Assembly (NCBI GenBank): GCA_964580435.1
Contig: CAZOKP010000003.1
Location: forward strand, 1 to 64,000
DNA length: 64,000 nucleotides
Direction: 5' to 3'
Source of the DNA: CAZKEW01 sp964580435
Lineage (GTDB): Bacteria; Acidobacteriota; Aminicenantia; Aminicenantales; UBA8522
A model generated the notes under the pieces. The model searched no databases. It was not told the DNA's origin and saw only the letters and a list, made by a program, of their open reading frames with translations. Below are positions 18,474 through 26,403 of the stretch, piece by piece; within the stretch, counting starts at the first letter, position 1, and each line of letters opens with the position of its first letter. The position numbers and the translations under genes are program-made.

Positions 18474-18492
18474 TCTATAGATTTGATATAAT
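18474..18492 (+). promoter_or_regulatory. Candidate promoter for the DsrE2-like gene with a TCTATAGA palindrome
   Basis: TATAAT (18487-18492) forms a -10 without a clear -35. The 8-bp palindrome TCTATAGA (18474-18481) lies in the spacer region. A similar TCTATAG occurs near other redox-gene promoters in this window. Confidence 0.35.
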
Positions 18493-18536
18493 AATAATTG
18501 TATCGTTTTTGATTTCCACCCCAAGGAGCCTTGACT

Positions 18537-19031
18537 ATGGCGGAAGAAAAGCCGGAAGGCAAAAGGAAAAAGCTCTCCATGATCGTCCTGAGCGGGGACC
18601 TGGATAAGCTCTTCGCCGCGTTTATCATCGCCACCGGAGCGGCGGCCTCCAACATGGATGTCGTGATGTTCTTCACGTTTTGGGGCCTGCGCGCCCTGAA
18701 GAAAAAGGTGTCCACGGGGCGGAGCCTGTTCGGCCGCCTTCTCGGGTGGATGTATGGCGGCGATATCGAACGGGCAACCCCGAGCAAGATGAGTTTCGGC
18801 GGGATCGGCCGCTGGATGTTCAAGAAAATGATGAAGGCGAAACGCATCCCTTCTCTGGCCGAGCTGCGGCAGATGGCAATCGACCTGGGCGTCAAATTGT
18901 ACGGCTGCCAGATGAGCATGGACGTCATGGAAATCCCCCGGGAAAAGATGATCGACGGCGTGGCTGCCTGCGTGGGAGTAGCCTATTTCATCGAACAGGC
19001 CCAGCAGTCGGACATCACCTTGTTCATTTGA
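18537..19031 (+). CDS. DsrE/DsrF/DrsH-like (DsrE2-type) family protein
   Basis: 164 aa. The family core is visible: LSMIVLSGDLDKLFAAFIIA followed by TGAAASNMDVVMFFTFWGLR, the middle RWMFKKMMKAKRIPSLAELR, and the Cys-containing KLYGCQMSMDVM with the tail YFIEQAQQSDITLFI. DsrE2 proteins carry conserved Cys and are thought to handle persulfide sulfur or associate with the membrane in sulfur metabolism. Only one clear conserved Cys block is present here (YGCQMSMD), plus a second Cys in AACVGVAY. No sulfur-oxidation genes are adjacent, so the role is uncertain. CAAGGAGC precedes the ATG. Confidence 0.85.
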   Translation: MAEEKPEGKRKKLSMIVLSGDLDKLFAAFIIATGAAASNMDVVMFFTFWGLRALKKKVSTGRSLFGRLLGWMYGGDIERATPSKMSFGGIGRWMFKKMMKAKRIPSLAELRQMAIDLGVKLYGCQMSMDVMEIPREKMIDGVAACVGVAYFIEQAQQSDITLFI

Positions 19032-19082
19032 CCAGGGAGGCAAGAAAAGGACGCCCAAGCCCGCGGGGGCAGGTTCTTCTTC

Positions 19083-19111
19083 TTGCTTTGGCGGCTCATC
19101 TCTTATAAAAT
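19083..19111 (+). promoter_or_regulatory. Candidate promoter for the histidine kinase operon
   Basis: TTGCTT (19083-19088), 17-nt spacer, TAAAAT (19106-19111), 36 nt before the kinase ATG. The -35 is imperfect. Confidence 0.35.
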
Positions 19112-19147
19112 AAGGCTGCAAATAATGACCTTTGATTGATCCAATCG

Positions 19148-20680
19148 ATGTCAAACCTCCTCTCAGGAAAGCTCGCCCGGCTCAGGGCAAAAAAGGGCCA
19201 GCCATCTGAAGCGGAACTCGAAGCCCGCCTCGACCTGCTCTCAAAACAGCTGGTCGCGGCGGAGGCTCGTTTCTTCAACATCATCGGAAAAAATGCCGAC
19301 TCCATCCTCATCGTGGACAAGAAGGGCATGGTGAATTTTGCCAACCCCGCCGCCGCCGAACTCTTCGGCCGCTCGGAGAAGGATTTCCTGGGCAAGCCTT
19401 TCGGGTTTCGCCTCTCCCACGGGAAGACCACCGAGATCGATATCCCCTCCGAGAACGGGCCATCAAAGACAGGAGAAATGCACGTCGTCGATATCGAGTG
19501 GCAGAACGCGCCGGCCTATCTCGTGACGGTGAGGGACATCACCGAGCGCAAACAGGCCGAACGGCTGAAAACGGAGATCGAAAGGCATATCCGCCTGGAA
19601 AAGCTCAAGGACGACCTCATCAACACGGTCTCCCACGAGCTCAGGACGCCTCTTTCTATTACTAAGGAGGCCATCAGTCTCATCCTGGAAAAAGTCCCGG
19701 GTGAGATCAACGACCAGCAGACAGAGATTTTGGGCATTGCCAAGAACAATATTGAACGTCTGGCCCGCATCATCAACGAGCTCCTCGACGTCTCCAAGAT
19801 CGAAGCCGGCAAAGTGGAATTCAAGAAAGAGGAACTTGACCTTGGCAACCTCCTCAAGATGACCGCCCTAGCGTTCGAGGCCAAAGCCAAGGACAAGGGA
19901 CTCGAATTGAGGATAGACCTCCCGGACAAACCCGTTGTGGTCTATGGTGACGAGGACAAACTCAACCAGATTTTCACCAACCTCGTGGACAATGCTCTCA
20001 AGTTCACGCCCCAGGGGTTCATCGAGATCGCCGCCGAAGAAAATGAAACGGGCATCAGTTGCCGCGTCCGGGACTCGGGGATCGGGATCGCCAAAGACGA
20101 CCTGCCGAAAATCTTTGATAAATTCACCCAGTTCGGCCGCAAGGACGGCCCCGGCGAAAAAGGGACAGGCCTCGGCCTCTCTATCGTCAAAGGCCTTGTT
20201 GAACTGCATCATGGGGAGATCCACATTGAGAGCGAAGTCGGCCGAGGGACAACGGTCATCCTATCCTTTCCGACGTGGACGTTCGAGGAGCGACTCAATG
20301 AATACCTGTCCAGCATGATCCAGGAGGCCGCCGAAAAAAAAAGCTACTTTTCTTTGATCATCTTCAGCGTCCGCAACTTAGAAGAGATCAGCCAGGCCCT
20401 TCCGGAGAAGATGGACATCTCCTTGAAAGAGATGGAAGACGTTCTCAAAAAATCCTTGCGCCGGAGAGCGGATACGGTGATGTACAACAAAGGCAATTAT
20501 TTCCTCATCCTCCCAGAGACGAAAAAAAAGGATGCGCCTTTTGTTCTGGACAGGATGAGGGAACATCTCGACCAATATATTTCGAAAACCGATTTCCTGA
20601 GGGGCAGGATCGAGTTTGAAACACAGATTCTCTCCTACCCGGAGGAGGCTGTGGAGCTGGGCAAATGGCTCAGCCAATAA
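19148..20680 (+). CDS. Soluble PAS-domain sensor histidine kinase with degenerate GGDEF-like tail
   Basis: About 510 aa with no membrane segment. An N-terminal coiled coil (residues 15-45) leads into a PAS domain (FFNIIGKNADSILIVDKKGM ... VTVRDITERKQAE). The H-box is VSHELRTPLSI. The ATPase domain has N-box NLVDNALKFTP, G1 DSGIGI, F-box FDKFTQF and G2 GTGLGLSIVKGL. The last 130 residues (SYFSLIIFSVRNLEEISQAL ... VMYNKGNYFLILPETKKKDA) resemble a cyclase fold without GGDEF, so probably catalytically silent. The start is uncertain (TTG at 19136 or ATG at 19148). It is followed by two receiver proteins, likely its partners. Confidence 0.9.
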   Translation: MSNLLSGKLARLRAKKGQPSEAELEARLDLLSKQLVAAEARFFNIIGKNADSILIVDKKGMVNFANPAAAELFGRSEKDFLGKPFGFRLSHGKTTEIDIPSENGPSKTGEMHVVDIEWQNAPAYLVTVRDITERKQAERLKTEIERHIRLEKLKDDLINTVSHELRTPLSITKEAISLILEKVPGEINDQQTEILGIAKNNIERLARIINELLDVSKIEAGKVEFKKEELDLGNLLKMTALAFEAKAKDKGLELRIDLPDKPVVVYGDEDKLNQIFTNLVDNALKFTPQGFIEIAAEENETGISCRVRDSGIGIAKDDLPKIFDKFTQFGRKDGPGEKGTGLGLSIVKGLVELHHGEIHIESEVGRGTTVILSFPTWTFEERLNEYLSSMIQEAAEKKSYFSLIIFSVRNLEEISQALPEKMDISLKEMEDVLKKSLRRRADTVMYNKGNYFLILPETKKKDAPFVLDRMREHLDQYISKTDFLRGRIEFETQILSYPEEAVELGKWLSQ

Positions 20681-20692
20681 GAGGGAATGAAG

Positions 20693-21664
20693 ATGTCTAA
20701 AATCTTGGTTATCGAAGACGAGCCAGATCAGAACAAATTGATCAAACTCCGCCTTGAGGCCAGGGGGTATCTCGTCATGTCCGTGGGCAAGGCCAAAGAA
20801 GGCATTGACGTCGCTAAAAAAGAAAGACCAGACCTGATCCTCATGGACATGATCTTGCCGGATATGCATGGACTCGATGCCACGATCAAGCTCAAAAGAA
20901 GTCCAGAGACGGGAAACATACCGATTATCGCCCTTTCAGCCGTGGGGTCGCCCGACTTCATGAAGGCCTGCCTGCAGGAGGGGATCCTCGCCTACATCAG
21001 GAAACCTTATGACCCCCGGGAGCTCTTTAAAACCATCGAAAAATATGTCCCGCTCGCTGCCACAGAGCCCAAAGCCAAGGCTAAGCCGGCCCCGCCGCCG
21101 ACTCCGCCGAGCTATGAGGGCAAGCTGGAGGAAATCGAAAAGGAATTCAAAAAAAAGCCAGAAAAGGCGGTCAAAAGGAAAAAGAGTGTCGATGAGCTCC
21201 TCAAGGGGGCCCTTGCCGACTTCGAGATCCCCCTCGATAAGAAACAATCGCCGCTGGCAGCGCATGAGAAAAGGTCAGCCCGCCCCAAGGAACGGCTTAA
21301 AAGCGTCCTGCTCATTGATGATGATACGACTTTCGCCAAGATTATTGCCCCCTGTCTCACAGAACACGGCTACGAAGTCATGATCGCCCTGGATGGGGTG
21401 AGCGGACTGAGACAGGCCTTCCAGCGGAAGCCCGATTTGATTCTTCTGAATTTGATCCTGCCCGGGAGCGGCGGGGACGCCGTTCTGTCAAACCTGCGAA
21501 AATCTCCCGATACTGAGCATCTTCCCGTCTTCATTATGTCGAGCCTTTTATCTCCCAGAAAGCTCGAGGAAAAGGCCCGCGAAATCGGGGCGCAGGGGTA
21601 CATTTCCAAACCCGTCGAGCCTGAGGACCTCCTCTATATCATCGATTCAGTCATCGGATCTTGA
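20693..21664 (+). CDS. Double-receiver response regulator; second receiver lacks the phospho-Asp
   Basis: 323 aa with two CheY-like domains (about residues 2-118 and 203-323) joined by a Pro/Lys-rich linker (residues 120-200). Receiver 1 has the acidic pair EDE, the phospho-acceptor in PDLILMDMILP and the Lys in YIRKPYDP. Receiver 2 has DDD and KPVEP, but the acceptor position is Asn (PDLILLNLILP), so it should not be phosphorylated normally. There is no DNA-binding or enzymatic output domain. It starts 12 nt after the kinase, and the ATG at 20693 is preferred because GAGGGA lies 6 nt upstream. It probably acts in a phosphorelay or by protein contact. Confidence 0.88.
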   Translation: MSKILVIEDEPDQNKLIKLRLEARGYLVMSVGKAKEGIDVAKKERPDLILMDMILPDMHGLDATIKLKRSPETGNIPIIALSAVGSPDFMKACLQEGILAYIRKPYDPRELFKTIEKYVPLAATEPKAKAKPAPPPTPPSYEGKLEEIEKEFKKKPEKAVKRKKSVDELLKGALADFEIPLDKKQSPLAAHEKRSARPKERLKSVLLIDDDTTFAKIIAPCLTEHGYEVMIALDGVSGLRQAFQRKPDLILLNLILPGSGGDAVLSNLRKSPDTEHLPVFIMSSLLSPRKLEEKAREIGAQGYISKPVEPEDLLYIIDSVIGS

Positions 21665-21706
21665 ATCTGTCTCGGAGGCCCGAGAAACTACTAAAAGGAA
21701 AAGAGC

Positions 21707-21735
21707 TTGTCGAGCCGCTCCGTTTAAGCTAAAAT
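21707..21735 (+). promoter_or_regulatory. Candidate promoter for the second double-receiver gene
   Basis: TTGTCG (21707-21712), 17-nt spacer, TAAAAT (21730-21735), 25 nt before the ATG, with AGGAG between. The -35 is imperfect. Confidence 0.35.
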
Positions 21736-21760
21736 TGATCTAAAGGGAAAATAGGAGCCC

Positions 21761-22522
21761 ATGGAAAAAAAGCGCATCTTGATCGTCGATGAGGAAGAGG
21801 ACTTCGTTAAGATGCTCCGGGCCCGGCTTCAGATCGAGGGCTACGAGGTCCTCATCGCCGAAGACGGGACCAAGGGCCTTCAGATCGCCCGCAAAGAAAG
21901 ACCTGACCTGATCATCCTGGATATCATGATGCCGGGAATGGATGGCCACGCGGTCTGTGATATGCTCAAGAAATCGAGCTTGACTTGGTCAATTCCAATC
22001 ATCTATCTGACGGCGAAAAGCAGCCCGGCCGACGAGGTCCTGGCCCTGGAAAAAGGGGCCAAGTATTTCCTGACCAAACCGTACAATCCGCCGATGCTCC
22101 TCGAAATGGTCAAGAGCGCCATCATGGATACTAACCAGGTCCCCAAAAAACAAGACCGAATTCTCGTCATCGATAAAGACCTCGGTTTTGCGGATGAGGC
22201 GGGAGCCAGGCTCAAGCAGGCAGGATTCGAAGTCGTATCCGCTCTAACGGCAGAGCAAGGACTCCGGGAGGCCAGAGAGCATTCGCCCGATATTATTCTG
22301 CTGGACTTCCTGACATCCCATGAGGATTCCCATGCCAGCGTCAAAATCATCAGCAGCGACGAAATCCTTCAGAATATTCCTCTGTTTGTCCTGGCTCCTG
22401 AAGCCATTATGGCCAAGGCGGACAAAAACCTGCCTAACCTCGAAAAATTTATCACCAAGCCCGTGAACTATATCCTGCTCTTGGAGACGCTCCGCAGAAC
22501 TCTGGAGACGAGGAAGGCTTAA
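21761..22522 (+). CDS. Double-receiver response regulator without output domain
   Basis: 253 aa. Receiver 1 (residues 4-120) is canonical: DEEED acidic cluster, PDLIILDIMMPGMDG with acceptor Asp, YLTAKS and FLTKPYNPP. Receiver 2 (residues 128-250) is divergent: IDKD, PDIILLDFLTS with an Asp but without the usual MPxxxG, and FITKPVN. There is no effector domain. Together with the preceding kinase and receiver protein it forms a three-gene signalling cluster whose final target is not encoded here. ATG at 21761 has AGGAG 5 nt upstream. Confidence 0.88.
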   Translation: MEKKRILIVDEEEDFVKMLRARLQIEGYEVLIAEDGTKGLQIARKERPDLIILDIMMPGMDGHAVCDMLKKSSLTWSIPIIYLTAKSSPADEVLALEKGAKYFLTKPYNPPMLLEMVKSAIMDTNQVPKKQDRILVIDKDLGFADEAGARLKQAGFEVVSALTAEQGLREAREHSPDIILLDFLTSHEDSHASVKIISSDEILQNIPLFVLAPEAIMAKADKNLPNLEKFITKPVNYILLLETLRRTLETRKA

Positions 22523-22550
22523 GACAAGCGGGCTCAAAGACGCTGGCGGA

Positions 22551-22934
22551 TTATTCGCCTCTCAAAATGCCCATGGCTTTATCGATATCCGAGACATCCA
22601 GGATGATCGAGGTGGCGCTTCCCTTCCGGCTTAGGGTCCCGTAACAATAATCAATATTGATTCCTTTGTTTCCCAGCACGGCAGTCACGTCAGCTAAGGC
22701 GCCCGGCCGATTTTCCAGGTCGATTTTGAGGACATCGCGCGTCTCCGTTGTGTAATTCAGCTTATTGAGGAGCTTCACTGCCTTGTTGAGGTTCTTGACA
22801 TAGATCTTGGCCGTATCGTGGAAAACCCCGATCGCCTCAATGTTGATCTCATGTTCGGCCAGGTGGCTGCACAATTCGCCCAAGGTGGAAGGCCGATTTT
22901 CCAGGACGACAAAAATTTCGGTGATTCTTTCCAT
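22551..22934 (-). CDS. Tandem ACT-domain protein
   Basis: 127 aa made of two ACT domains: ITEIFVVLENRPSTLGELCS (residues 4-62) and VLKIDLENRPGALADVTAVL (residues 68-127). Each begins with the ENRPG/S-x-L loop that binds small ligands at ACT dimer interfaces. There is no catalytic domain. Such stand-alone proteins usually sense amino acids and regulate a partner. The ligand and partner cannot be deduced from the neighbourhood. It converges with the receiver gene on the other strand. Confidence 0.88.
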   Translation of the reverse strand: MERITEIFVVLENRPSTLGELCSHLAEHEINIEAIGVFHDTAKIYVKNLNKAVKLLNKLNYTTETRDVLKIDLENRPGALADVTAVLGNKGINIDYCYGTLSRKGSATSIILDVSDIDKAMGILRGE

Positions 22935-23009
22935 TATTCCCCCATCTTATTAGGTTTGGCCATGATATGCCTTAGGGCTGAGGCCCTTTGTGTGTTCCCG
23001 AGCGTGGTC

Positions 23010-24047
23010 TCATAGACCGGATTCGAATATTCGCGCAAATCTTTTCATCTCTTGCTGATACTGAAAAGCCAGGGCGACTTCCTTCGCCCGGCTCCGATAA
23101 TTATCGGGAGGTCCGCCAGTGTATTCCTCCTTGGACCAGCGGATCGTCTTTCCCAGCCAGGTTTCAAAAGGAGTTGAGGAGAAATCGAGGTCCCGCCGCG
23201 CCTTTTCGGTGGAAAGAATAAACGGCCTCCTCGTGGAGAAGGGAGAGAACAATGTCCCCAGTCCTGACCCATCCAGGACCCACGAAGGCACATCGACGAG
23301 GTCCGGGTTTCGGCCCAAGATCCGCGCCGCAGCCTGCACAAAACTCCTTAAGGTTAAGATCTCCTGCTGAGCCAAATTATAGGCCTGACCGTGCGCTTTG
23401 CTATTCAGAAGGTTGCCGGCAACGGTCCGGACGATATCATCCTGATAGATGTGCGTAAAAGCGTTAAGTCCGCCGTCGGGAAGGACAACCGGCTTCCCGT
23501 CTTCGAGGCGCAAGAAATAGGAGTAGGCCCTCAGGGTGTAATCCCTCTCCCCCATCACGACCGGGAGGCGCAATATGGTCGCGGGAAAGCGGTGTTTTTC
23601 GTAGGCCCCGCGAAGAACCTCCTCGCACTTGCGTTTATTAAAGCCGTAGAGCCACCAGTCCTCGTTCTTCGTCGGCCGGGGAAAGATCTCTCGGTCGAAG
23701 TCTTCTTCAAGGAGAGGACACGGAAAATCTTTGGTGACGACGTAAACAGAGCCAGTGCTGATGTGGAAAAAATGGCCGACCTTGCCGCTGAATGTCTCCA
23801 CAGCAGACCGGCTGTCTTCGGCCACAAAAGCGATCATGTCCACGACGACATCAAACTTTTCCTTTTTGAACCTCTGGCGGAAATCCAGGCGGTCGTTCCT
23901 GTCGCCTTTGATGCGTCGGACCTGGTCTCCCAGGTCGTCGGGTGTCCGGCCGCGGTTGAAGAGCGACACGTCATGGCCCTCAGCCAGGAGCCTTTTGACG
24001 ATGTGATAGCCGAAAAAGCGTGTTCCGCCGATGACCAGTATTCTCAT
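23010..24047 (-). CDS. Atypical NAD-dependent epimerase/dehydratase (extended SDR)
   Basis: 345 aa. The N-terminal Rossmann motif reads MRILVIGGTRFFGYHIVKRL, typical of atypical SDRs resembling chloroplast CSP41/isoflavone-reductase-like proteins. VVDMIAF and FFHISTGSVYV follow, with the catalytic Tyr position in this segment altered from the YxxxK form. YGFNKRKCEEVLRG could supply the YxxxK pair (Y-G-F-N-K). It acts on a nucleotide sugar or related substrate, unidentified. It is monocistronic as far as can be seen, downstream of the GlcD-like gene. Confidence 0.85.
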   Translation of the reverse strand: MRILVIGGTRFFGYHIVKRLLAEGHDVSLFNRGRTPDDLGDQVRRIKGDRNDRLDFRQRFKKEKFDVVVDMIAFVAEDSRSAVETFSGKVGHFFHISTGSVYVVTKDFPCPLLEEDFDREIFPRPTKNEDWWLYGFNKRKCEEVLRGAYEKHRFPATILRLPVVMGERDYTLRAYSYFLRLEDGKPVVLPDGGLNAFTHIYQDDIVRTVAGNLLNSKAHGQAYNLAQQEILTLRSFVQAAARILGRNPDLVDVPSWVLDGSGLGTLFSPFSTRRPFILSTEKARRDLDFSSTPFETWLGKTIRWSKEEYTGGPPDNYRSRAKEVALAFQYQQEMKRFARIFESGL

Positions 24048-24138
24048 ACTGCCCTAAGAAAAGCTCAGCCCCTTTTTGTTGTCATGAACAGCAGTCTCAT
24101 AATAGCGCAAAAGGCGGGCTTTGTCCAGCCGCGTCGTT

Positions 24139-25557
24139 TCAATCAAAAATCTTGCCCGGGTTCAGAATATGATGCGGGTCGAAGAGCCGTTTGATGCCCT
24201 TCATCAGCTCCACCTGAACCTCGTCCAGGGTCAAAGAAAGGAAAGGCTTCTTGACGATTCCGATGCCGTGCTCTCCCGAGACCACCCCTCCCCGTTCCTT
24301 GCCGTCGGCATAAAGCTCTTCTCGGACTTTATCGACCTTGGCCCGCCACTCCTCTTCTGGGAGAGGAATCATTTTTCGTCCGGAATAACGGGCCCGCATG
24401 ATGTGAGTATGGACATTTCCGTCGGCCGCGTGCCCGAACGTGGGCAACCAGATGGCGTATTTCTCGGAGACCTCGCGGACCCGCCGGACATGTCCGGGGA
24501 TTTCCGCCCGAGGGATGGAGATGTCCAGGATCTCGATGGTGTGGGATTTTATGGCCTCATAAATTTTGCTCCGGATCTCCAGCACCGTCTCCTGCTTTTT
24601 GGGCGTGTCGGCGATAAAGACATCACTGGCTCCCTTTTCCAGACATACTTCGGCCACGGCCTGGGAGAGCCTGTCCATTTCTTCCCCGCTCGAAGCATCG
24701 AGAACAACAAGAAGATACGTCTTGCCCTCCGAGCACGGCCAGCGCTTGTCAAGATAATCCTCGGTGATGCGGATCACTTCCTCCTCGATGAACTCCACGG
24801 CCATGGGCATGATTTTTCTGCTCATCAGAAGAGGGACCGATTCGATGGCGCTCTCCAGGTTTCCAAACGGTATGACCAAGGAACGGGTCAGCTGAGCTGC
24901 GGGAAGAAGCTGGATAATGGCCTCTGTGATCACGCCCAGGGTTCCCTCCGAACCGATCATGAGATGAAGAAGGTTGTAGCCCGTGCTGCTCTTCATGAGC
25001 TTTCCACCCAGCCGGATGACCTTTCCCTGGGGAAGGACGACCTCAAGCCCTCTCACGTAATTCCTGACCACGCCGTACTTGACGGCGCAGCTACCGCCCG
25101 CGTTCGTGGCAATGAGCCCTCCGATCATGGCGCTCTCCTCTCCCGGATGAGGAGGAAAAGAAAGGCCGGCCTCCTCCACAGCTTTAGCGAACTCCATCAA
25201 GCTCAGCCCAGGTTCTACAACCGCCATCTGATTCTCACGGTCGATCTCGACCATCCTATTCATCTTTTCCAAAGATAAGACGATGCCTCCAAAAAGAGGT
25301 ACGCACCCGCCGCAGAGGCCCGTCGCTCCCCCCCGGGGTGTGACAGGGATTCTTTCCTCATCGGCAAGCTTAAGCACAGCGGCTACCTCTTCTGTCCTTT
25401 GAGGCTTGACGACGACCTCCGGGGTTTTCCTGATATCATGGAGAGAAAATTCATCGTGGCTGTAGTCGGCCATCTTCTCGGGGTCGGAAACCAAGTTCTC
25501 CGGCCCGACGAGATTTTCAAGTTGCTGACGAATTCTTGGGTCGACTTTTTTATACAT
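24139..25557 (-). CDS. FAD-linked oxidase of the GlcD / D-lactate dehydrogenase family
   Basis: 472 aa. The PP-loop FAD-binding (PCMH) domain has PEVVVKPQRTEEVAAVLKLA, TPRGGATGLCGGCVPLFGG, PHPGEESAMIGGLIATNAGG, SSTGYNLLHLMIGSEGTLG. The C-terminal FAD oxidase domain has FGHAADGNVHTHIM and ends in GEHGIGIVKKPFL ... RLFDPHHILNPGKIFD. Enzymes of this group oxidise 2-hydroxy acids such as glycolate or D-lactate and pass electrons to a carrier. No partner Fe-S subunit (GlcF-like) lies next to it. A promoter is visible at 25572-25600. Confidence 0.92.
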   Translation of the reverse strand: MYKKVDPRIRQQLENLVGPENLVSDPEKMADYSHDEFSLHDIRKTPEVVVKPQRTEEVAAVLKLADEERIPVTPRGGATGLCGGCVPLFGGIVLSLEKMNRMVEIDRENQMAVVEPGLSLMEFAKAVEEAGLSFPPHPGEESAMIGGLIATNAGGSCAVKYGVVRNYVRGLEVVLPQGKVIRLGGKLMKSSTGYNLLHLMIGSEGTLGVITEAIIQLLPAAQLTRSLVIPFGNLESAIESVPLLMSRKIMPMAVEFIEEEVIRITEDYLDKRWPCSEGKTYLLVVLDASSGEEMDRLSQAVAEVCLEKGASDVFIADTPKKQETVLEIRSKIYEAIKSHTIEILDISIPRAEIPGHVRRVREVSEKYAIWLPTFGHAADGNVHTHIMRARYSGRKMIPLPEEEWRAKVDKVREELYADGKERGGVVSGEHGIGIVKKPFLSLTLDEVQVELMKGIKRLFDPHHILNPGKIFD

Positions 25558-25571
25558 ATTCCCTCACGAAA

Positions 25572-25600
25572 GCTATAATCCAACGCAATCTTTGTGTCAA
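25572..25600 (-). promoter_or_regulatory. Sigma70-type promoter for the GlcD-like gene
   Basis: On the minus strand TTGACA (25600-25595), 17-nt spacer, TATAGC (25577-25572), about 15 nt before the start codon; GAGGG lies in between. Confidence 0.55.
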
Positions 25601-25602
25601 AT

Positions 25603-26391
25603 TCATTCCTGGCCAGCTCCTGGACGGAGCTGGCGGGGGAAAAAAACCACGATTTGAGGCTTGCCTTTATATTCCTCAAGGAAACCGGATGCGATGAGAA
25701 CGCGGCCCATATAATTCTTCACCGCAGGGAAAGCGCCTGCTCGATTCCGCGGAATCAAGGCTTCGAATTCCCCCGCTCCGGAGATAAGATAGATAAACGA
25801 CCGTCCTTCTTCTACAGAAGAGCAGTTAAACCGGACCGAGATGTATTCTCCAAGGCGCGACCGCGCCACCGCTGCAGAGATTGTCTCCGGCTCTTCTTCC
25901 CGCCAGAGTCCCCTCTTTTCCCTGCGGGCTTCTTGCTGGGCTTCCCGAAAAAGGTCTTGGATATCGCTCCGGTAGGGAAAAGCCAGGAAAGCATAGGCAA
26001 AACCTTCTCTGATGATGAATTCATTGAAAAGCTTGTCTTTATCCGTCCAAACATAAGCCAGGATTCTTCCGTATTTGTCCACCCGGGTCTGGTCATAGGT
26101 CAAACGGACCTTATTGCGATTAAGATAAAAAAAAGAAAACCTCCTGGCCAGCAGCGCCCAAAAAGCCACGTCCTCTCTCGGGTCATCTATCTCCGGGGTG
26201 TCTACACCAATAAGCCTAATCCGCTCGGAAGAGCCGTCAGAAAATTGAACCTGGATGGTATCTCCGTCATAGACCACGACTACGGTGCCCGCGTCATAAT
26301 GGCGGGGCGTTTCGGATAGAGGAGCGGCCGAAGCGCTGCTGATCCGGAAAGAGCAGAAAAATAAGGGCAACAGAAAAAAGCGGTATCTCAA
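25603..26391 (-). CDS. Exported thermonuclease (SNase-like) with extra C-terminal domain
   Basis: 262 aa. A signal peptide (FFLLPLFFCSFRISSASAAP) precedes an SNase-like domain (about residues 34-165): VVVVYDGDTIQVQF, the catalytic block ERIRLIGVDTPE (Arg and Glu), and DKYGRILAYVW (second Arg). A basic helix AQQEARREKRGLW closes this domain. The C-terminal 90 residues (SVRFNCSSVEEG ... QIVVFFPRQ) look like an OB-fold extension. It probably cleaves nucleic acid outside the cytoplasm using calcium. TTG start at 26391 lies 12 nt after the transketolase stop, so it is co-transcribed. Confidence 0.87.
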   Translation of the reverse strand: MRYRFFLLPLFFCSFRISSASAAPLSETPRHYDAGTVVVVYDGDTIQVQFSDGSSERIRLIGVDTPEIDDPREDVAFWALLARRFSFFYLNRNKVRLTYDQTRVDKYGRILAYVWTDKDKLFNEFIIREGFAYAFLAFPYRSDIQDLFREAQQEARREKRGLWREEEPETISAAVARSRLGEYISVRFNCSSVEEGRSFIYLISGAGEFEALIPRNRAGAFPAVKNYMGRVLIASGFLEEYKGKPQIVVFFPRQLRPGAGQE

Positions 26392-26403
26392 AGAAGATTT
26401 CCC

